A DNA stretch of 35,335 bases from Polyangiaceae bacterium (GTDB taxonomy: Bacteria > Myxococcota_A > Polyangia > Polyangiales > Polyangiaceae), in NCBI GenBank assembly GCA_029261965.1, contig JAJDAH010000181.1, positions 1 through 35,335 of the forward strand, in the 5' to 3' direction. The position numbers and the translations under genes are program-made. Under the pieces are notes generated by a model. That model did no database searches. It was not told where the DNA came from and saw nothing but the letters and a program-made list of their open reading frames with translations. Of the stretch, positions 1 to 12,896 are shown piece after piece; the stretch's first letter is position 1; every line of letters begins with the position of its first letter.

Positions 1-26
1 CCTTCGCGGCGGTCAAGAAGCGCTAA
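1..26 (+). CDS. C-terminal end of an unidentified protein (partial)
   Basis: In frame 3 the window opens with codons reading FAAVKKR followed by a TAA at 24-26. A Lys/Arg-rich tail before a stop, directly followed by a hairpin, looks like a real gene end. Only seven residues are visible, so no product can be named. It could be chance. Confidence 0.3.
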
Positions 27-43
27 ACCAAACGGCGTCGCAC

Positions 44-82
44 AAAAAAAACCGAGCCCGCGTTGGAGGACGGGGCTCGGTT
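44..82 (-). terminator. Rho-independent terminator, minus-strand orientation
   Basis: Perfect 10-bp arms at 50-59 and 73-82 form a GC-rich hairpin. A run of eight A on the plus strand (44-51) becomes a U-tract right after the stem when read on the minus strand. It therefore best terminates transcription coming from the activase operon (stop at 327), about 245 bases away. It may also serve as a weak bidirectional end for the plus-strand gene stopping at 26. Confidence 0.7.
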
Positions 83-230
83 GGAAAAAGGCGCGGGCCG
101 CCCGGGCGAGGGGGGGGACGTGCCCAGACGACCCGCGATAGACGTCCACCTAGGTGCAAGCCTCAGGCCAGCCACGCCACCGAGATTTCGGCGATCTTTG
201 AACCTCCTGCTGTCGTCTCGCGACCACAAC

Positions 231-248
231 CGTCGACTTCAGTCGACG
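231..248. other. Short perfect inverted repeat
   Basis: CGTCGAC and GTCGACG arms of 7 bp are separated by TTCA, in the gap downstream of the activase operon. There is no U-tract. It may be a 3'-UTR hairpin or a protein site, and its role is unknown. Confidence 0.35.
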
Positions 249-276
249 ACGACCTGCGAGCGCAGCACGACGCGCC

Positions 277-302
277 GACGCCCCTCCCGAGGAAGGGGCG
301 TC
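277..302 (-). terminator. Hairpin just after the dehydratase-like gene
   Basis: Perfect 9-bp arms (277-285 and 294-302) with an 8-base loop begin about 25 bases past the stop codon at 327-329. No T-run follows, so it is either a U-less terminator, as is common in high-GC genomes, or a 3'-end stabilising hairpin. The stronger terminator lies further on at 44-82. Confidence 0.45.
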
Positions 303-326
303 AGAGCCTTGGCTAGGTTCTTTCGC

Positions 327-2216
327 TCAGCCGCCAGCAGCCGCTGCGATGTTCGTCCCGACGTTCTTCTTGAACGGAACGACTCGGGCGACCTTATCGC
401 GCGCAGCGTCTGCGTACTTCTTCGCGATGACCGGACCGACCTCTGCGCCGATCTCCACAATCTCGCTGGCCGCTTTCTGCGCGACTTCCGCCGCTGCCGG
501 CGCGCCGCCGATGGCTTTGGCAACGACACTCTGGCCCCAAGCCAACGCGCGCTTGCCCTTCTTCATGGCGCGATGGAGACGTGTCGTGTTCTTCGCCTCG
601 CCGACGTCGTAAATGATGTCCGCGACCGTCGAGCCCGCCCTGTGCGGAGCCTTGTGAAACGGATGGCTGAACCGGGGGTGCTCGGCGATGTAGGCCCGAA
701 CCTCTTCCATGGTCATGCCCGTCGCTTCGAGGGCCTCGGCGACCTCCTTCTCGGCGACTTGCTTGGCCTTGAAGAGGTACATCTGCACGCGGGAATAGAA
801 GTTCACGGCGCCGTCGCCACTCGTTTCCACCGCGCAGAAGATCGTGCCGGGAAACTTTTCGGTGATGAGGCTCTGCACGCCGTCGCTGACGCCCGAGCTC
901 GGCATGCAGCCGAAGGGCTTCACGCTGAGCGTCATGTTCGCCTTGTTGTGGGCCACGTTGACGATCAGCTTGCCGACCTCCATGTGGCCCTCGCCGCCGC
1001 GAAGATCGTTGTTGTAGTAGGGCGCCGCGACGTCGGCGATCTCGTCCATGTCGCTCAGCTTGTAGCCGTTGAACCCGACGATGTGAGCGAACGTCTGGAA
1101 CACGCCACGGACGAGCTTGTCGGCAGCCTTCAGGCCGATCTGGCGTGAGAACACGCCGTACTCGCCCAAACCCTTGAGACCATTCTTGCCACTGTCGAGA
1201 CCGCGCAGGTCTTTTCGGTTGTCGGTGTCGTGGCTGACTTCCCAGATGTTGTAGAGCGCCCAAGCGGTCACGAACTGAATGTCGGTTTCGCAGCCCTCTT
1301 GTTCGATGAAGCGCTGAAGCTGGTAGTTCCCATCTCCCTCGGTGGTCATCGCCCAGAACTCGCCGATGATGGCGACACGCGGCTTGATACGCGTGTAGTC
1401 GACCTTTACCTCTTTGAAGAGCTTCCGGACCTTGAGCATCGTCCAGAGGATGTTCTCGTGCTTCTCGAAGCCGTCCTGAACGGTGCGAATGGCCGCTTTC
1501 ATCGCTCGATCGGTAGCGCCCTCCTCGATTTCGTAGGGGCGGAGCCGATAACCCATGCCGTTGATGACGTCTCCGGCCATCGCGCCGGTGACCATCGCGA
1601 GCCAGAAGCCCGCGTTGAGCTCGAGCCCGCTGTCCTCGCCGGTAGCCTGCTCGAGGCCTCCTTGCTGCTGGAACATGACGACACGGAAGCCGTCGAAGCC
1701 GGCGTCGCGGAGCGCCTTGCGGTACTCGGTGACGTACATTCCGAAACGGCAAGGTCCACAGGCCCCAGCCGTCAGGAAGACGTAGTTCTTGACGATGTCC
1801 TCGGCGCTCATGCCCTTCTCGTCGCGAAGGTGGATGAGGAACTTAACGAGGTTGCCTACCGTGAAGTAGGTCGGGTTGCACTGAGCTCGGTTGCCGAACT
1901 CTTTGCCCACCCGAAGCGCGTCGTTGTCGGGGCAGTCGAGAGTGACGACGTTGTACCCAATGCTCCGGAAGGCGGAGCTGATGATCTGATCCTGCGCCAC
2001 CGTCAGACCGCCGCACACGATGTGGATGTGCGCACGCTCGGCCATCGTGAATGTGAGGTTCGCCATGTCCTCGATCCAGCGCTCTTCTTTCTCGAGGCCC
2101 AAGCGGTCACTCTCGGTCGTTTCGAACGCCTTGAGCTCCGCTTCGATGTCGATCTCGGCCTGGCCGGCGATCGGGAGGTTGCGCTTCTGGGGGGTCGTGT
2201 CGATTTGTTGCGTCAT
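327..2216 (-). CDS. 2-hydroxyacyl-CoA dehydratase-like protein (COG3581 type), partner of the activase
   Basis: The product is 629 aa and resembles the uncharacterised COG3581-type proteins related to the D component of (R)-2-hydroxyglutaryl-CoA dehydratase. Those proteins accompany, or are fused to, BadF-type activases. Conserved cysteines that could bind an iron-sulfur cluster occur in CNPTYF, GACGPCRFG and PFGCMPSSG. The last 90 or so residues are Ala/Lys-rich and look like an added helical tail. I chose the ATG at 2214-2216 (MTQQID) because it lies 10 bases past the upstream stop and follows a GAGGAACGAG ribosome-binding stretch; the frame stays open to 2279 but would overlap the upstream gene. 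It is co-transcribed with the activase gene. The family assignment is good. The substrate is unknown, and no separate dehydratase A/B subunits are seen nearby. Confidence 0.8.
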   Translation of the reverse strand: MTQQIDTTPQKRNLPIAGQAEIDIEAELKAFETTESDRLGLEKEERWIEDMANLTFTMAERAHIHIVCGGLTVAQDQIISSAFRSIGYNVVTLDCPDNDALRVGKEFGNRAQCNPTYFTVGNLVKFLIHLRDEKGMSAEDIVKNYVFLTAGACGPCRFGMYVTEYRKALRDAGFDGFRVVMFQQQGGLEQATGEDSGLELNAGFWLAMVTGAMAGDVINGMGYRLRPYEIEEGATDRAMKAAIRTVQDGFEKHENILWTMLKVRKLFKEVKVDYTRIKPRVAIIGEFWAMTTEGDGNYQLQRFIEQEGCETDIQFVTAWALYNIWEVSHDTDNRKDLRGLDSGKNGLKGLGEYGVFSRQIGLKAADKLVRGVFQTFAHIVGFNGYKLSDMDEIADVAAPYYNNDLRGGEGHMEVGKLIVNVAHNKANMTLSVKPFGCMPSSGVSDGVQSLITEKFPGTIFCAVETSGDGAVNFYSRVQMYLFKAKQVAEKEVAEALEATGMTMEEVRAYIAEHPRFSHPFHKAPHRAGSTVADIIYDVGEAKNTTRLHRAMKKGKRALAWGQSVVAKAIGGAPAAAEVAQKAASEIVEIGAEVGPVIAKKYADAARDKVARVVPFKKNVGTNIAAAAGG

Positions 2217-2226
2217 GTCTCGTTCC

Positions 2227-5868
<3,642 letters not shown>

Positions 5869-5900
5869 GGCGAATGGCCCCGTTCCGGTTGGCTTCCCCT

Positions 5901-5918
5901 ACTGACGCTGACGTCAGT
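5901..5918. promoter_or_regulatory. Probable TetR-family operator
   Basis: Arms ACTGACG and CGTCAGT (7 bp, perfect) flank CTGA, and the core contains the palindrome TGACGTCA. It sits 33 bases upstream of the activase ATG and just downstream of a TACACT hexamer on the minus strand that could be a -10 box. A repressor bound here would block that promoter. The divergent TetR gene at 6133 is the obvious candidate binder, inferred from position only. Confidence 0.5.
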
Positions 5919-5968
5919 GTATGCCACGGAACTTCGGTAACCGGTGCAGATTGTGCGCCGGACTTCGA

Positions 5969-5986
5969 GTTCTGCCGTGACAGAAC
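5969..5986. promoter_or_regulatory. Second inverted repeat in the divergent promoter region
   Basis: GTTCTG and CAGAAC arms (6 bp) are separated by CCGTGA. The repeat lies midway between the activase start and the TetR start. It could be a second regulator site or part of the TetR promoter. Its sequence differs from the 5901-5918 palindrome, so the same protein need not bind both. Confidence 0.3.
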
Positions 5987-6132
5987 GACCCGAACTGATG
6001 GAAATCCGAGGCGGTCTGGGCCCGTTCGGGGCGCGATGGTGACGTAACGGTACTTCCATGCACAGGGTGGGGATAACTTCTTGAAAACGAGGGGGAGCCC
6101 GCCGTGACGGACGGCGCACGGGTACTCTCGCG

Positions 6133-6807
6133 TTGGTGGCCGCAAAGCGCACATCGAAGAAGAGCCCGTCGAAGCGCAGCCGCAAGGGACTGAGCAAAGA
6201 AGAGCGCCGCGCTCAGATCCTCGCTTCCGCCCGCACGGTCTTCGCCAAGCTCGGCTACCACCACGCGACGATCGACGACATCGTCGCCGAAGCCGGCGTT
6301 GCCCGCGGCACGTTCTACCTCTACTTCGAAGACAAACGCGCCGTCTTCAGCGAGCTCATCGATCGCTACAACTCGCGGATCAACATGGCGATTCTGAGGA
6401 TCGTCACCGACGACCCGAGTCGCACGGTCGAGAACCAAGTCATCGAAAACATTCGGGGGATCTTGACGATTGCCCTCAAAGAACGAGCGATGACGAAGAT
6501 CCTGTTCACCGACGCGCTCGGGGTGGACCCCGACTTCGACCGGAAGCTTCGAGTATTTTACGACGAGCTGGTGCAGGTTCTCACGAACTCACTCGCTGAC
6601 GGGCAAGCGCGCGGCATCGTGCGCGACGGCGAGCCACGGGTGCTCGCGTACCTGAGCATCGGCGCCATCAAGGAGCTGCTCTACCAGGTCGTCACTCTCG
6701 GACTGACCGAAGAGAGCGCGGAAGTACTCACCGAGCAGGTGCACGCGTTCCTGCGTGACGGATACTTGCTCGAGCCGAAAAAAAAGCCGGTCAAGCGCCG
6801 CCGCTAG
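6133..6807 (+). CDS. TetR/AcrR-family transcriptional regulator
   Basis: The product is 224 aa with a Lys/Arg-rich N-terminal tail, then a classic TetR helix-turn-helix (about residues 28-75). The recognition region reads DIVAEAGVARGTFYLYF followed by DKRAVF. The C-terminal ligand-binding half is helical and gives no ligand clue. The start is TTG at 6133 or GTG at 6136, as no ATG lies between there and the HTH. It is divergent from the activase/dehydratase operon, with 264 bases between holding two inverted repeats. TetR proteins next to acyl-CoA genes often sense acyl-CoA or fatty acids, so a CoA-thioester effector is a reasonable guess and no more. The tail ends in a second basic stretch (KKKPVKRRR). 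Confidence 0.88.
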   Translation: MVAAKRTSKKSPSKRSRKGLSKEERRAQILASARTVFAKLGYHHATIDDIVAEAGVARGTFYLYFEDKRAVFSELIDRYNSRINMAILRIVTDDPSRTVENQVIENIRGILTIALKERAMTKILFTDALGVDPDFDRKLRVFYDELVQVLTNSLADGQARGIVRDGEPRVLAYLSIGAIKELLYQVVTLGLTEESAEVLTEQVHAFLRDGYLLEPKKKPVKRRR

Positions 6808-7204
6808 CGCTCGATGGCGGTGGGCGAAAGGTTGCTGCGATACGGCGCCCCGGCGCTCCGGAGGAGGGTGAGGAGGCGGCTGAGAGCCGATGGCGACGCG
6901 CGGGGCAAAGCCAGCGGGTGAGCGAACCGCGTGCCGGGTCGCGACGCGCAATTTCTGCCTGTTTTTCGCAGGGGAATCGCTCTGGGTGCGCAGCCCGCTT
7001 TGCTGCTCCACCGCGAAGCCCGCGCGGATGGCCGATCCGGCAGAGCGCTTCATAAAAAGGCCCCGCCGGCCGTACGTGGGGCTGATATCGTGCCTTCCCC
7101 CCCTCGGGGCCGCCCGGCTCTTTTCTCCCGCGGCGGCCGCGAACCCCAAAGCGCCCTTCGTCCTCGGCTGCCGTCAAGCCGAACCAGGAGCAGTCGAGTA
7201 GCTC
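6808..7204. other. 397-base intergenic region upstream of sucA
   Basis: The region has no convincing gene. The open frames here have atypical composition and no recognisable domain. It should carry the promoter of the sucA-sucB-lpd operon, but I found no clear -35/-10 pair. A GGAG-rich stretch at about 6859-6875 and the short AT-rich TTCATAAAAA at about 7049 are the only visible landmarks. Confidence 0.4.
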
Positions 7205-10102
7205 ATGCATCGCGACCTCAGCAGCCACAGTCTCGCTTTCATCGAAGAGCTCTACGCTCAGTTTCTCGGGGATCCCGACTCGGTCCCCGAAGATTGGCGT
7301 GAGCACTTCACCGCCCTCGGTCGCGACGGCGAGTTCGCCTCGCGCCCGCAGCTCGGCCCCTCGTTCCACGCGCCGAGCATATTCAACCCGTCGAACGGCG
7401 GGGCCAACGGGGCTTCGGTCACGACGCCGAACAGGAGCTCGGCGTCGAGCGGACAATGGGAGAGCGCCGTCGCCCCGGTCAGCCCGAGCAACGGCGCGCA
7501 CGCCCCACTCGGCTCCATCCGCCCCTTGGCGCCCGGCGTCTCGGACCAGGTCATCCGACAGGATCGCGTCGACCAACTGATCCGGGCCTACCGCGTTCGC
7601 GGGCACATGATGGCGAAGGTCGATCCACTCGAGCTACCCCGCGCCAATCAACCCGAGCTCGACCCCACTTTTTACGGTCTCCAGGCCGACGATCTCGACC
7701 AAGCATTCTCGAGTCGAACCATCTACGGCTACGAGACACTGACGCTGCGCCAGATCATCAGCCGTCTTCGCAACAGTTATTGCCGGAGCATCGGCGTCGA
7801 GTTCATGCACATCCACGATCTCGACGTGAAGAACTGGTTGCAGGACCGAATGGAGGGGATGGAGAACCGGACGGAGCTCAGCCGCGAAGAGCAGGTTCGG
7901 ATTTTCACGAAGCTGAGCGACGCAGTCGTGTTCGAAGAGTTCATTCAAAAGAAGTATCGCGGCGCCAAGAGTTTTTCGCTCGAAGGGTCGCAGAGCATCA
8001 TCCCCTTGCTCGACATGGCGATCGAACGCGCCGCGGCGCACGGCGTCGACGAGATGACGCTCGGCATGGCTCACCGTGGACGGCTCAACGTGCTCGCGAA
8101 CATCATGGGCAAGAGCGCCCGTGACATTTTCCGGGAGTTCGAAGACTCCGACCCCGAACTCTACAAGGGCCGCGGCGACGTGAAGTACCACATGGGTTTT
8201 TCGAGCGACTACCGCACTTCGACGGGGAAGAAGGTGCACTTGTCGCTCTGCTTCAACCCCAGCCACCTCGAAGTCGTCAACCCGGTGGTGCTCGGGCGCG
8301 TGCGCGCCAAGCAGGATCGCGCCGGCGACATCGACCGCAAGAAGAAAGCTGCGATCCTGATCCACGGCGACGCGGCCTTCGCCGGCGAGGGCATCGTGCA
8401 GGAGTCGCTCAACATGAGCGGATTGCCGGCCTACGAAATCGGCGGAGCGATCCACATCATCATCAACAACCAAATCGGGTTCACGACACCGCCCGGCGAG
8501 TCCCGGTCGACCACCTACTGCACCGACGTCGCAAAAATGCTCCAGGTGCCGATCTTCCACGTGAACGGCGAGGACCCCGAAGCCGTGGCGCAGGTCATCC
8601 GACTCGCCATGGACTTCCGTAACGAGTTCAGCGGCGAGGTCATCATCGACATGTACGGCTATCGCCGCCACGGTCACAACGAGGGGGACGAGCCCGCGTT
8701 CACGCAACCCCTGCTCTACCGCGCCATCGCCGAGCGCGTGAGCGTGCAAGAGGGCTATCTCAAGAATCTGCTCGAGCTCGGTCAGCTGACGCGCGAAGAA
8801 GCCGAACGCATCGCCGCCGAACGTCGCGAGCACCTCGAGCGCGAGCTCGGCGAAGCGCGGCGCAAAGACTACGTCGTCAACGAAGACTGGCTGACTGGCG
8901 TCTGGACGGGCTACAGCGGCGGCCCCGACAACGGTGAAGACATCGAAACTGGCGTCGGTCACGCAAAGCTGAGCGAGCTGCTCCGAGGCATGACGAGCAC
9001 GCCGGACGACTTCACGCCGCACAAGAAGATCGAGAGGATCCTCGCCCAACGCGCCGAGATGTCCCGAGGCAAACGCCCCCTCGATTGGGGCACCGCGGAG
9101 CTTCTGAGCTTCGCGACGCTGGTGACGAGCGGGGTCCGCGTTCGTTTCACCGGTCAGGACGCCGGCCGCGGCACGTTCAGCCAAAGACACGCTGTGCTGT
9201 TCGACTACGAAGATGGCCAGTCGTACATGCCGCTGGCGCATCTCGAGCCGAACCAAGCGCCCATCGAGATTTCGAACAGCCCGTTGACCGAAACCGGTGT
9301 GCTCGGGTTCGAGTGGGGGTACAGCCTGGACTGGCCCGACGGGCTCGTGCTCTGGGAAGCGCAGTTCGGTGACTTCGTCAACGTCGCTCAGGCGATCATC
9401 GACCAGTTCATTTCCAGCGCGGAAGACAAATGGCGGCGACTCAGCGGCATCGTGATGCTGCTCCCGCATGGCTTCGAAGGCATGGGGCCGGAGCACTCGA
9501 GCGCGCGACTCGAGAGGTTCCTCACCCTCGCCGCCGAAGACAACATGCAGATCGTCCAGCCGACGACGCCGGCACAGTACTTCCACTGCCTCCGACGACA
9601 GGTCTATCGACGTTGGCGCAAGCCGCTCATCGTGTTCACCCCGAAGAGCTTGCTCCGCCACCCCATGGCGACGAGCGATTTCGAAGAATGCACGCACGGA
9701 AAGTTCCGTCGGATTCTTCCGGACGAGCTCGAGCCCGGTCGAGCGGTCAAGCGCGTGTTGATGTGCTCCGGAAGAGTCTATTACGACCTCGTCAAGCGGC
9801 GAGAGGAGCTCGGGCGACGCGACATCGCGATCATTCGGGTCGAGCAGCTCTACCCGCTGCCCTCGGGCTTTCTCCACGAGGCACTCGACGAATATCCCGA
9901 TGGGACCGAGGTCGCCTGGGTGCAGGACGAACCGGAGAACATGGGCGCCTGGCGCCATATGCGCGCGCGCTTTGGCGAAAAGATCTTCGGGCGCTTGCCG
10001 TTTCGCGGCATCCATCGGGCCGAAAGCGCGAGCCCCGCCACCGGGTCAGCAAACGCCCACAAGATCGAGCAAGAGGAGCTATTGAGTAAGGCGTTCGGGT
10101 GA
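7205..10102 (+). CDS. sucA: 2-oxoglutarate dehydrogenase E1 component
   Basis: The product is 965 aa, slightly longer than the roughly 930 aa of E. coli SucA; the extra length is a Ser/Pro/Gly-rich linker at about residues 45-105. It is the thiamine-diphosphate E1 that decarboxylates 2-oxoglutarate and passes the succinyl group to E2 lipoate in the cytosolic TCA-cycle complex. Visible hallmarks are the N-terminal E2-interacting helix (SLAFIEELYAQFLGDP), MAHRGRLNVLAN near residue 289, the thiamine-binding stretch beginning GDAAFAGEG near 387 and closing NNQIGFTT near 420, and the C-terminal transketolase-like Pyr domain (YEDGQSYMPL, MLLPHGFEGMGPEHSS). The ATG at 7205 gives the canonical N terminus. 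It is the first gene of sucA-sucB-lpd. Confidence 0.97.
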   Translation: MHRDLSSHSLAFIEELYAQFLGDPDSVPEDWREHFTALGRDGEFASRPQLGPSFHAPSIFNPSNGGANGASVTTPNRSSASSGQWESAVAPVSPSNGAHAPLGSIRPLAPGVSDQVIRQDRVDQLIRAYRVRGHMMAKVDPLELPRANQPELDPTFYGLQADDLDQAFSSRTIYGYETLTLRQIISRLRNSYCRSIGVEFMHIHDLDVKNWLQDRMEGMENRTELSREEQVRIFTKLSDAVVFEEFIQKKYRGAKSFSLEGSQSIIPLLDMAIERAAAHGVDEMTLGMAHRGRLNVLANIMGKSARDIFREFEDSDPELYKGRGDVKYHMGFSSDYRTSTGKKVHLSLCFNPSHLEVVNPVVLGRVRAKQDRAGDIDRKKKAAILIHGDAAFAGEGIVQESLNMSGLPAYEIGGAIHIIINNQIGFTTPPGESRSTTYCTDVAKMLQVPIFHVNGEDPEAVAQVIRLAMDFRNEFSGEVIIDMYGYRRHGHNEGDEPAFTQPLLYRAIAERVSVQEGYLKNLLELGQLTREEAERIAAERREHLERELGEARRKDYVVNEDWLTGVWTGYSGGPDNGEDIETGVGHAKLSELLRGMTSTPDDFTPHKKIERILAQRAEMSRGKRPLDWGTAELLSFATLVTSGVRVRFTGQDAGRGTFSQRHAVLFDYEDGQSYMPLAHLEPNQAPIEISNSPLTETGVLGFEWGYSLDWPDGLVLWEAQFGDFVNVAQAIIDQFISSAEDKWRRLSGIVMLLPHGFEGMGPEHSSARLERFLTLAAEDNMQIVQPTTPAQYFHCLRRQVYRRWRKPLIVFTPKSLLRHPMATSDFEECTHGKFRRILPDELEPGRAVKRVLMCSGRVYYDLVKRREELGRRDIAIIRVEQLYPLPSGFLHEALDEYPDGTEVAWVQDEPENMGAWRHMRARFGEKIFGRLPFRGIHRAESASPATGSANAHKIEQEELLSKAFG

Positions 10103-10175
10103 ACCCGGCTTTCGAAGTTTTTTCAAACGTGCATGGCGCCGTCGAGGGTGCCGCAAGGACGAGGAGTAGACGCGC

Positions 10176-11474
10176 ATGGCGGTCGAGCTAAGAGTGCCGG
10201 AAGTTGGAGAGTCGATCTCGGAGGTACAGATCGGCGAGTGGCTCAAAAAGGTCGGCGAACAAGTCCAACAGGACGAAGTCGTCGTGATGATCGAAACCGA
10301 CAAGGTGACGGTCGAGTTGCCAGCACCCGTCGCAGGGGTGATTTCCGAGATCAAGGTCAAACAAGGAGAAGGCGCCGCCGTGGGCGACGTGATCGGCCTG
10401 ATGGAAGAGGGCGCCGTCGGCACCGCGCCGAGCGCGGCAGCGGCAGCTCCCGCGGCGACGGGAGGTTTTTCATCTTCCGGTCAGGCCGCTCCCTCACCGA
10501 GCGAGGCGAAACCCAAAGCGCGTGAATCGATGCCGCCGGAGGGCTACGCGCGAGTCATGCCGTCGGCGCGCCGCGAGATGGCTCAATCGGGCATGACCGC
10601 CGACCAGGTGAAGCCCACGGGTCCCGGCGGGCGCATCCTCAAGGAGGATGTCCAGCGCGCCAAGAAGGCGAGTGGGCAAATGCCCGCGGTCACCCCCGGG
10701 GAGCAGCCGGCGCCCGCGCCGAAACGACCCGAGCTCCCCCCACCGATGCCACCGCCCGCCCGCGAAGGCGGTAGCCGAGAAGAAGAAATCGTTCCGATGA
10801 GCCCGATGCGAAAACGCATCGCTCAACGACTGGTGGAGTCTCAACAGACGGCGGCGTTGCTCACCACCTTCAACGAGGTCGACATGACGGCGGTCATTGC
10901 CCTGCGGAAGGAGCATCAACCGCTGTTCACCGACAAGTACGGCATCAAGCTGGGTTTCATGTCGTTTTTCGTCAAGGCGGTCGTCGAAGCGCTCAAGGCC
11001 GTACCGGCCGTGAACGCGGAAGTGCGCGACGAGAGCGTGGTCTACCGCAACTATTTCGATGTCGGCGTTGCCGTGGGCGGTGGCAAGGGCCTGGTGGTGC
11101 CAATCATCCGAAACGCCGAGCGACTGAGCTTCGCCGAGGTTGAATTGACCATCGCCGACTTCGGTCGACGGGCGCGAGACAACAAACTCAAGCTCGACGA
11201 GCTCCAGGGCGGCACGTTCACGATTTCGAACGGCGGCATCTACGGCTCGCTGCTCTCGACACCGATCGTCAATCCGCCGCAGAGCGGCATTCTCGGCATG
11301 CATGCCATCCAAGATCGCCCCATGGCGATCGATGGGAAGGTCGAGGTCCGCAAGATGATGTACGTCGCTCTGACCTACGACCACCGAGTCGTCGACGGCC
11401 GCGAAGCGGTCACCTTCCTCAAGCGCATCAAGGAATGCGTCGAAGCTCCCTCACGAATCCTGCTCGAAATTTGA
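10176..11474 (+). CDS. sucB: 2-oxoglutarate dehydrogenase E2, dihydrolipoyllysine succinyltransferase
   Basis: The product is 432 aa with the standard three-part E2 layout. A lipoyl domain covers about residues 1-77, with the lipoylated K43 in [10 protein letters not shown]. Ala/Pro linkers flank a peripheral-subunit-binding domain (about 125-160, ending [11 protein letters not shown]), and a catalytic domain runs from about 208. The catalytic signature is [11 protein letters not shown] with H403 and D407. It transfers succinyl from lipoate to CoA and forms the core of the complex. The NVP-free lipoyl start [13 protein letters not shown] is typical of SucB rather than of pyruvate E2. The ATG at 10176 follows a GAGGAG stretch. 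It lies 73 bases after sucA and 14 bases before lpd. Confidence 0.96.
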   Translation: MAVELRVPEVGESISEVQIGEWLKKVGEQVQQDEVVVMIETDKVTVELPAPVAGVISEIKVKQGEGAAVGDVIGLMEEGAVGTAPSAAAAAPAATGGFSSSGQAAPSPSEAKPKARESMPPEGYARVMPSARREMAQSGMTADQVKPTGPGGRILKEDVQRAKKASGQMPAVTPGEQPAPAPKRPELPPPMPPPAREGGSREEEIVPMSPMRKRIAQRLVESQQTAALLTTFNEVDMTAVIALRKEHQPLFTDKYGIKLGFMSFFVKAVVEALKAVPAVNAEVRDESVVYRNYFDVGVAVGGGKGLVVPIIRNAERLSFAEVELTIADFGRRARDNKLKLDELQGGTFTISNGGIYGSLLSTPIVNPPQSGILGMHAIQDRPMAIDGKVEVRKMMYVALTYDHRVVDGREAVTFLKRIKECVEAPSRILLEI

Positions 11475-11488
11475 GCCGCGAGGAATCC

Positions 11489-12880
11489 ATGGCTGATCAA
11501 AAACACGACCTCGTCGTCATCGGTGCCGGTCCTGGCGGCTACATCGCCGCAATTCGAGCCGCCCAGCTCGGACTCGACGTCGCGTGCATCGAAAAAGAAA
11601 AGGCCCTCGGCGGAACTTGTCTCCGAGTCGGCTGCATCCCGAGCAAGGCCATGCTCGAAGCGAGTGAGCTGTACTACGAGGCCAAAAACAGCTTCGCCTC
11701 GTTCGGCGTCAAGGTTCCCGCGGTGCAGCTCGACCTGCCCAGGATGCTCAAGAGGAAGGACGGCATCGTCAAGTCACTCACCCAAGGCGTCAAACACCTG
11801 TTCAAGAAGAACAAGGTCACCCACTACGCCGGTCACGGAACAATCAGTGGCAAAAACACCGTGGTCGTGGAGAACGCCGGCAGCCGGACCGAACTCGAGG
11901 CGAAGAACATCATCATCGCCACCGGGAGCAACGTCGCTTCGCTCCGCGGCGTCGAAATGGACAACGACCGCATCGGCGGAAGTACGGAAGCGCTCGTTTA
12001 CCCGGAGGTGCCCGAGCACATGGTGGTGATCGGCGCCGGCTACATCGGGCTCGAGCTCGGCAGCGTTTGGAGTCGTCTCGGCGCGAGAGTCACGGTGCTC
12101 GAATATCTCGAGCGCATCCTGCCGGGCATGGACACCGAGATAGCGGAAGAGGCGCAAAAGATATTCACGCGCCAAGGTCTCGAGTTCCGCCTCGGTAGCC
12201 GCGTGACGGGGGCGCGGGTGGACGGAAAGAAGGTCACCGTCGAGATCGAGGGCGTCGAGCCCGTAAAGTGCGATCGTGTGCTCGTTTCGGTCGGCCGCGT
12301 GCCGAACACCGAACGACTCGGTCTCGACTCGGTCGGCATCGAGCTCGAAAAGGGCGGCAAGATCCCGGTCAACGAGCACTTCGAAACGGTGACGCCGGGC
12401 ATCTTCGCCATTGGCGACGTGATTCGCGGACCGATGCTCGCCCACAAAGCGGAAGAAGAGGGTGTGGCGTGCGTCGAACAGCTGGTCAACGGGTACGGCC
12501 ACGTCAACTACGGCGCGATTCCGGGAGTGGTCTACACCAACCCCGAAGTTGCCTCGGTGGGGAAAACCGAGGACGAGCTCAAGGAAGCGAACGTCCGGTA
12601 CAGGAAGGGCACCTTCCCTTTCGCAGCGAACGGGCGCGCTCGCGCGCTCGGACATACCGAGGGCCGCGTGAAGATCCTCGCCCACGAGGAGACCGACCGT
12701 ATTTTGGGCGTGCACATCATCGGTCCGCGCGCTGGAGACCTCATCGCCGAGGCGGTCTGCGCGATCGAGTTCGGCGCCAGCAGCGAGGACATCGCGCGCA
12801 CGTCGCACGCGCACCCCACGCTCGCCGAGGTGATGAAAGAAGCAGCGCTCGCCGTCGACGGCCGAACGCTCAACATGTGA
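11489..12880 (+). CDS. lpd: Dihydrolipoamide dehydrogenase (E3)
   Basis: The product is a 463-aa flavoprotein disulfide reductase that reoxidises E2 dihydrolipoamide with NAD+. It shows the FAD-binding GAGPGG motif near residue 12, the redox disulfide C44/C49 in GGTCLRVGCIPSK, the NAD-binding GAGYIGLELG, the second FAD motif FAIGDV, and the C-terminal catalytic HAHPTLAE whose His/Glu pair acts across the dimer. I chose the ATG at 11489 (MADQKHDLVVIG) because it matches the family start. The frame opens 18 codons earlier but would overlap sucB. Its position as third gene after E1 and E2 suggests it serves this complex; it could be shared with others. Confidence 0.96.
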   Translation: MADQKHDLVVIGAGPGGYIAAIRAAQLGLDVACIEKEKALGGTCLRVGCIPSKAMLEASELYYEAKNSFASFGVKVPAVQLDLPRMLKRKDGIVKSLTQGVKHLFKKNKVTHYAGHGTISGKNTVVVENAGSRTELEAKNIIIATGSNVASLRGVEMDNDRIGGSTEALVYPEVPEHMVVIGAGYIGLELGSVWSRLGARVTVLEYLERILPGMDTEIAEEAQKIFTRQGLEFRLGSRVTGARVDGKKVTVEIEGVEPVKCDRVLVSVGRVPNTERLGLDSVGIELEKGGKIPVNEHFETVTPGIFAIGDVIRGPMLAHKAEEEGVACVEQLVNGYGHVNYGAIPGVVYTNPEVASVGKTEDELKEANVRYRKGTFPFAANGRARALGHTEGRVKILAHEETDRILGVHIIGPRAGDLIAEAVCAIEFGASSEDIARTSHAHPTLAEVMKEAALAVDGRTLNM

Positions 12881-12896
12881 CCGCCGGCGTCTCTTT

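Noticed and set aside
63-1148. A 361-codon plus-strand frame opposite the dehydratase-like gene
   Set aside because: The product is Arg/Leu/Asp-rich in the manner of an antisense shadow, and the minus-strand gene has clear family motifs.
6890-7201. A 103-codon frame directly before sucA
   Set aside because: It has odd composition, no domain and a poor start context. It is more likely part of the sucA promoter region.
7634-10015. A 793-codon open frame antisense to sucA
   Set aside because: It lies wholly opposite a clear sucA gene and its product has no recognisable domain. Long antisense frames are common in high-GC genes.
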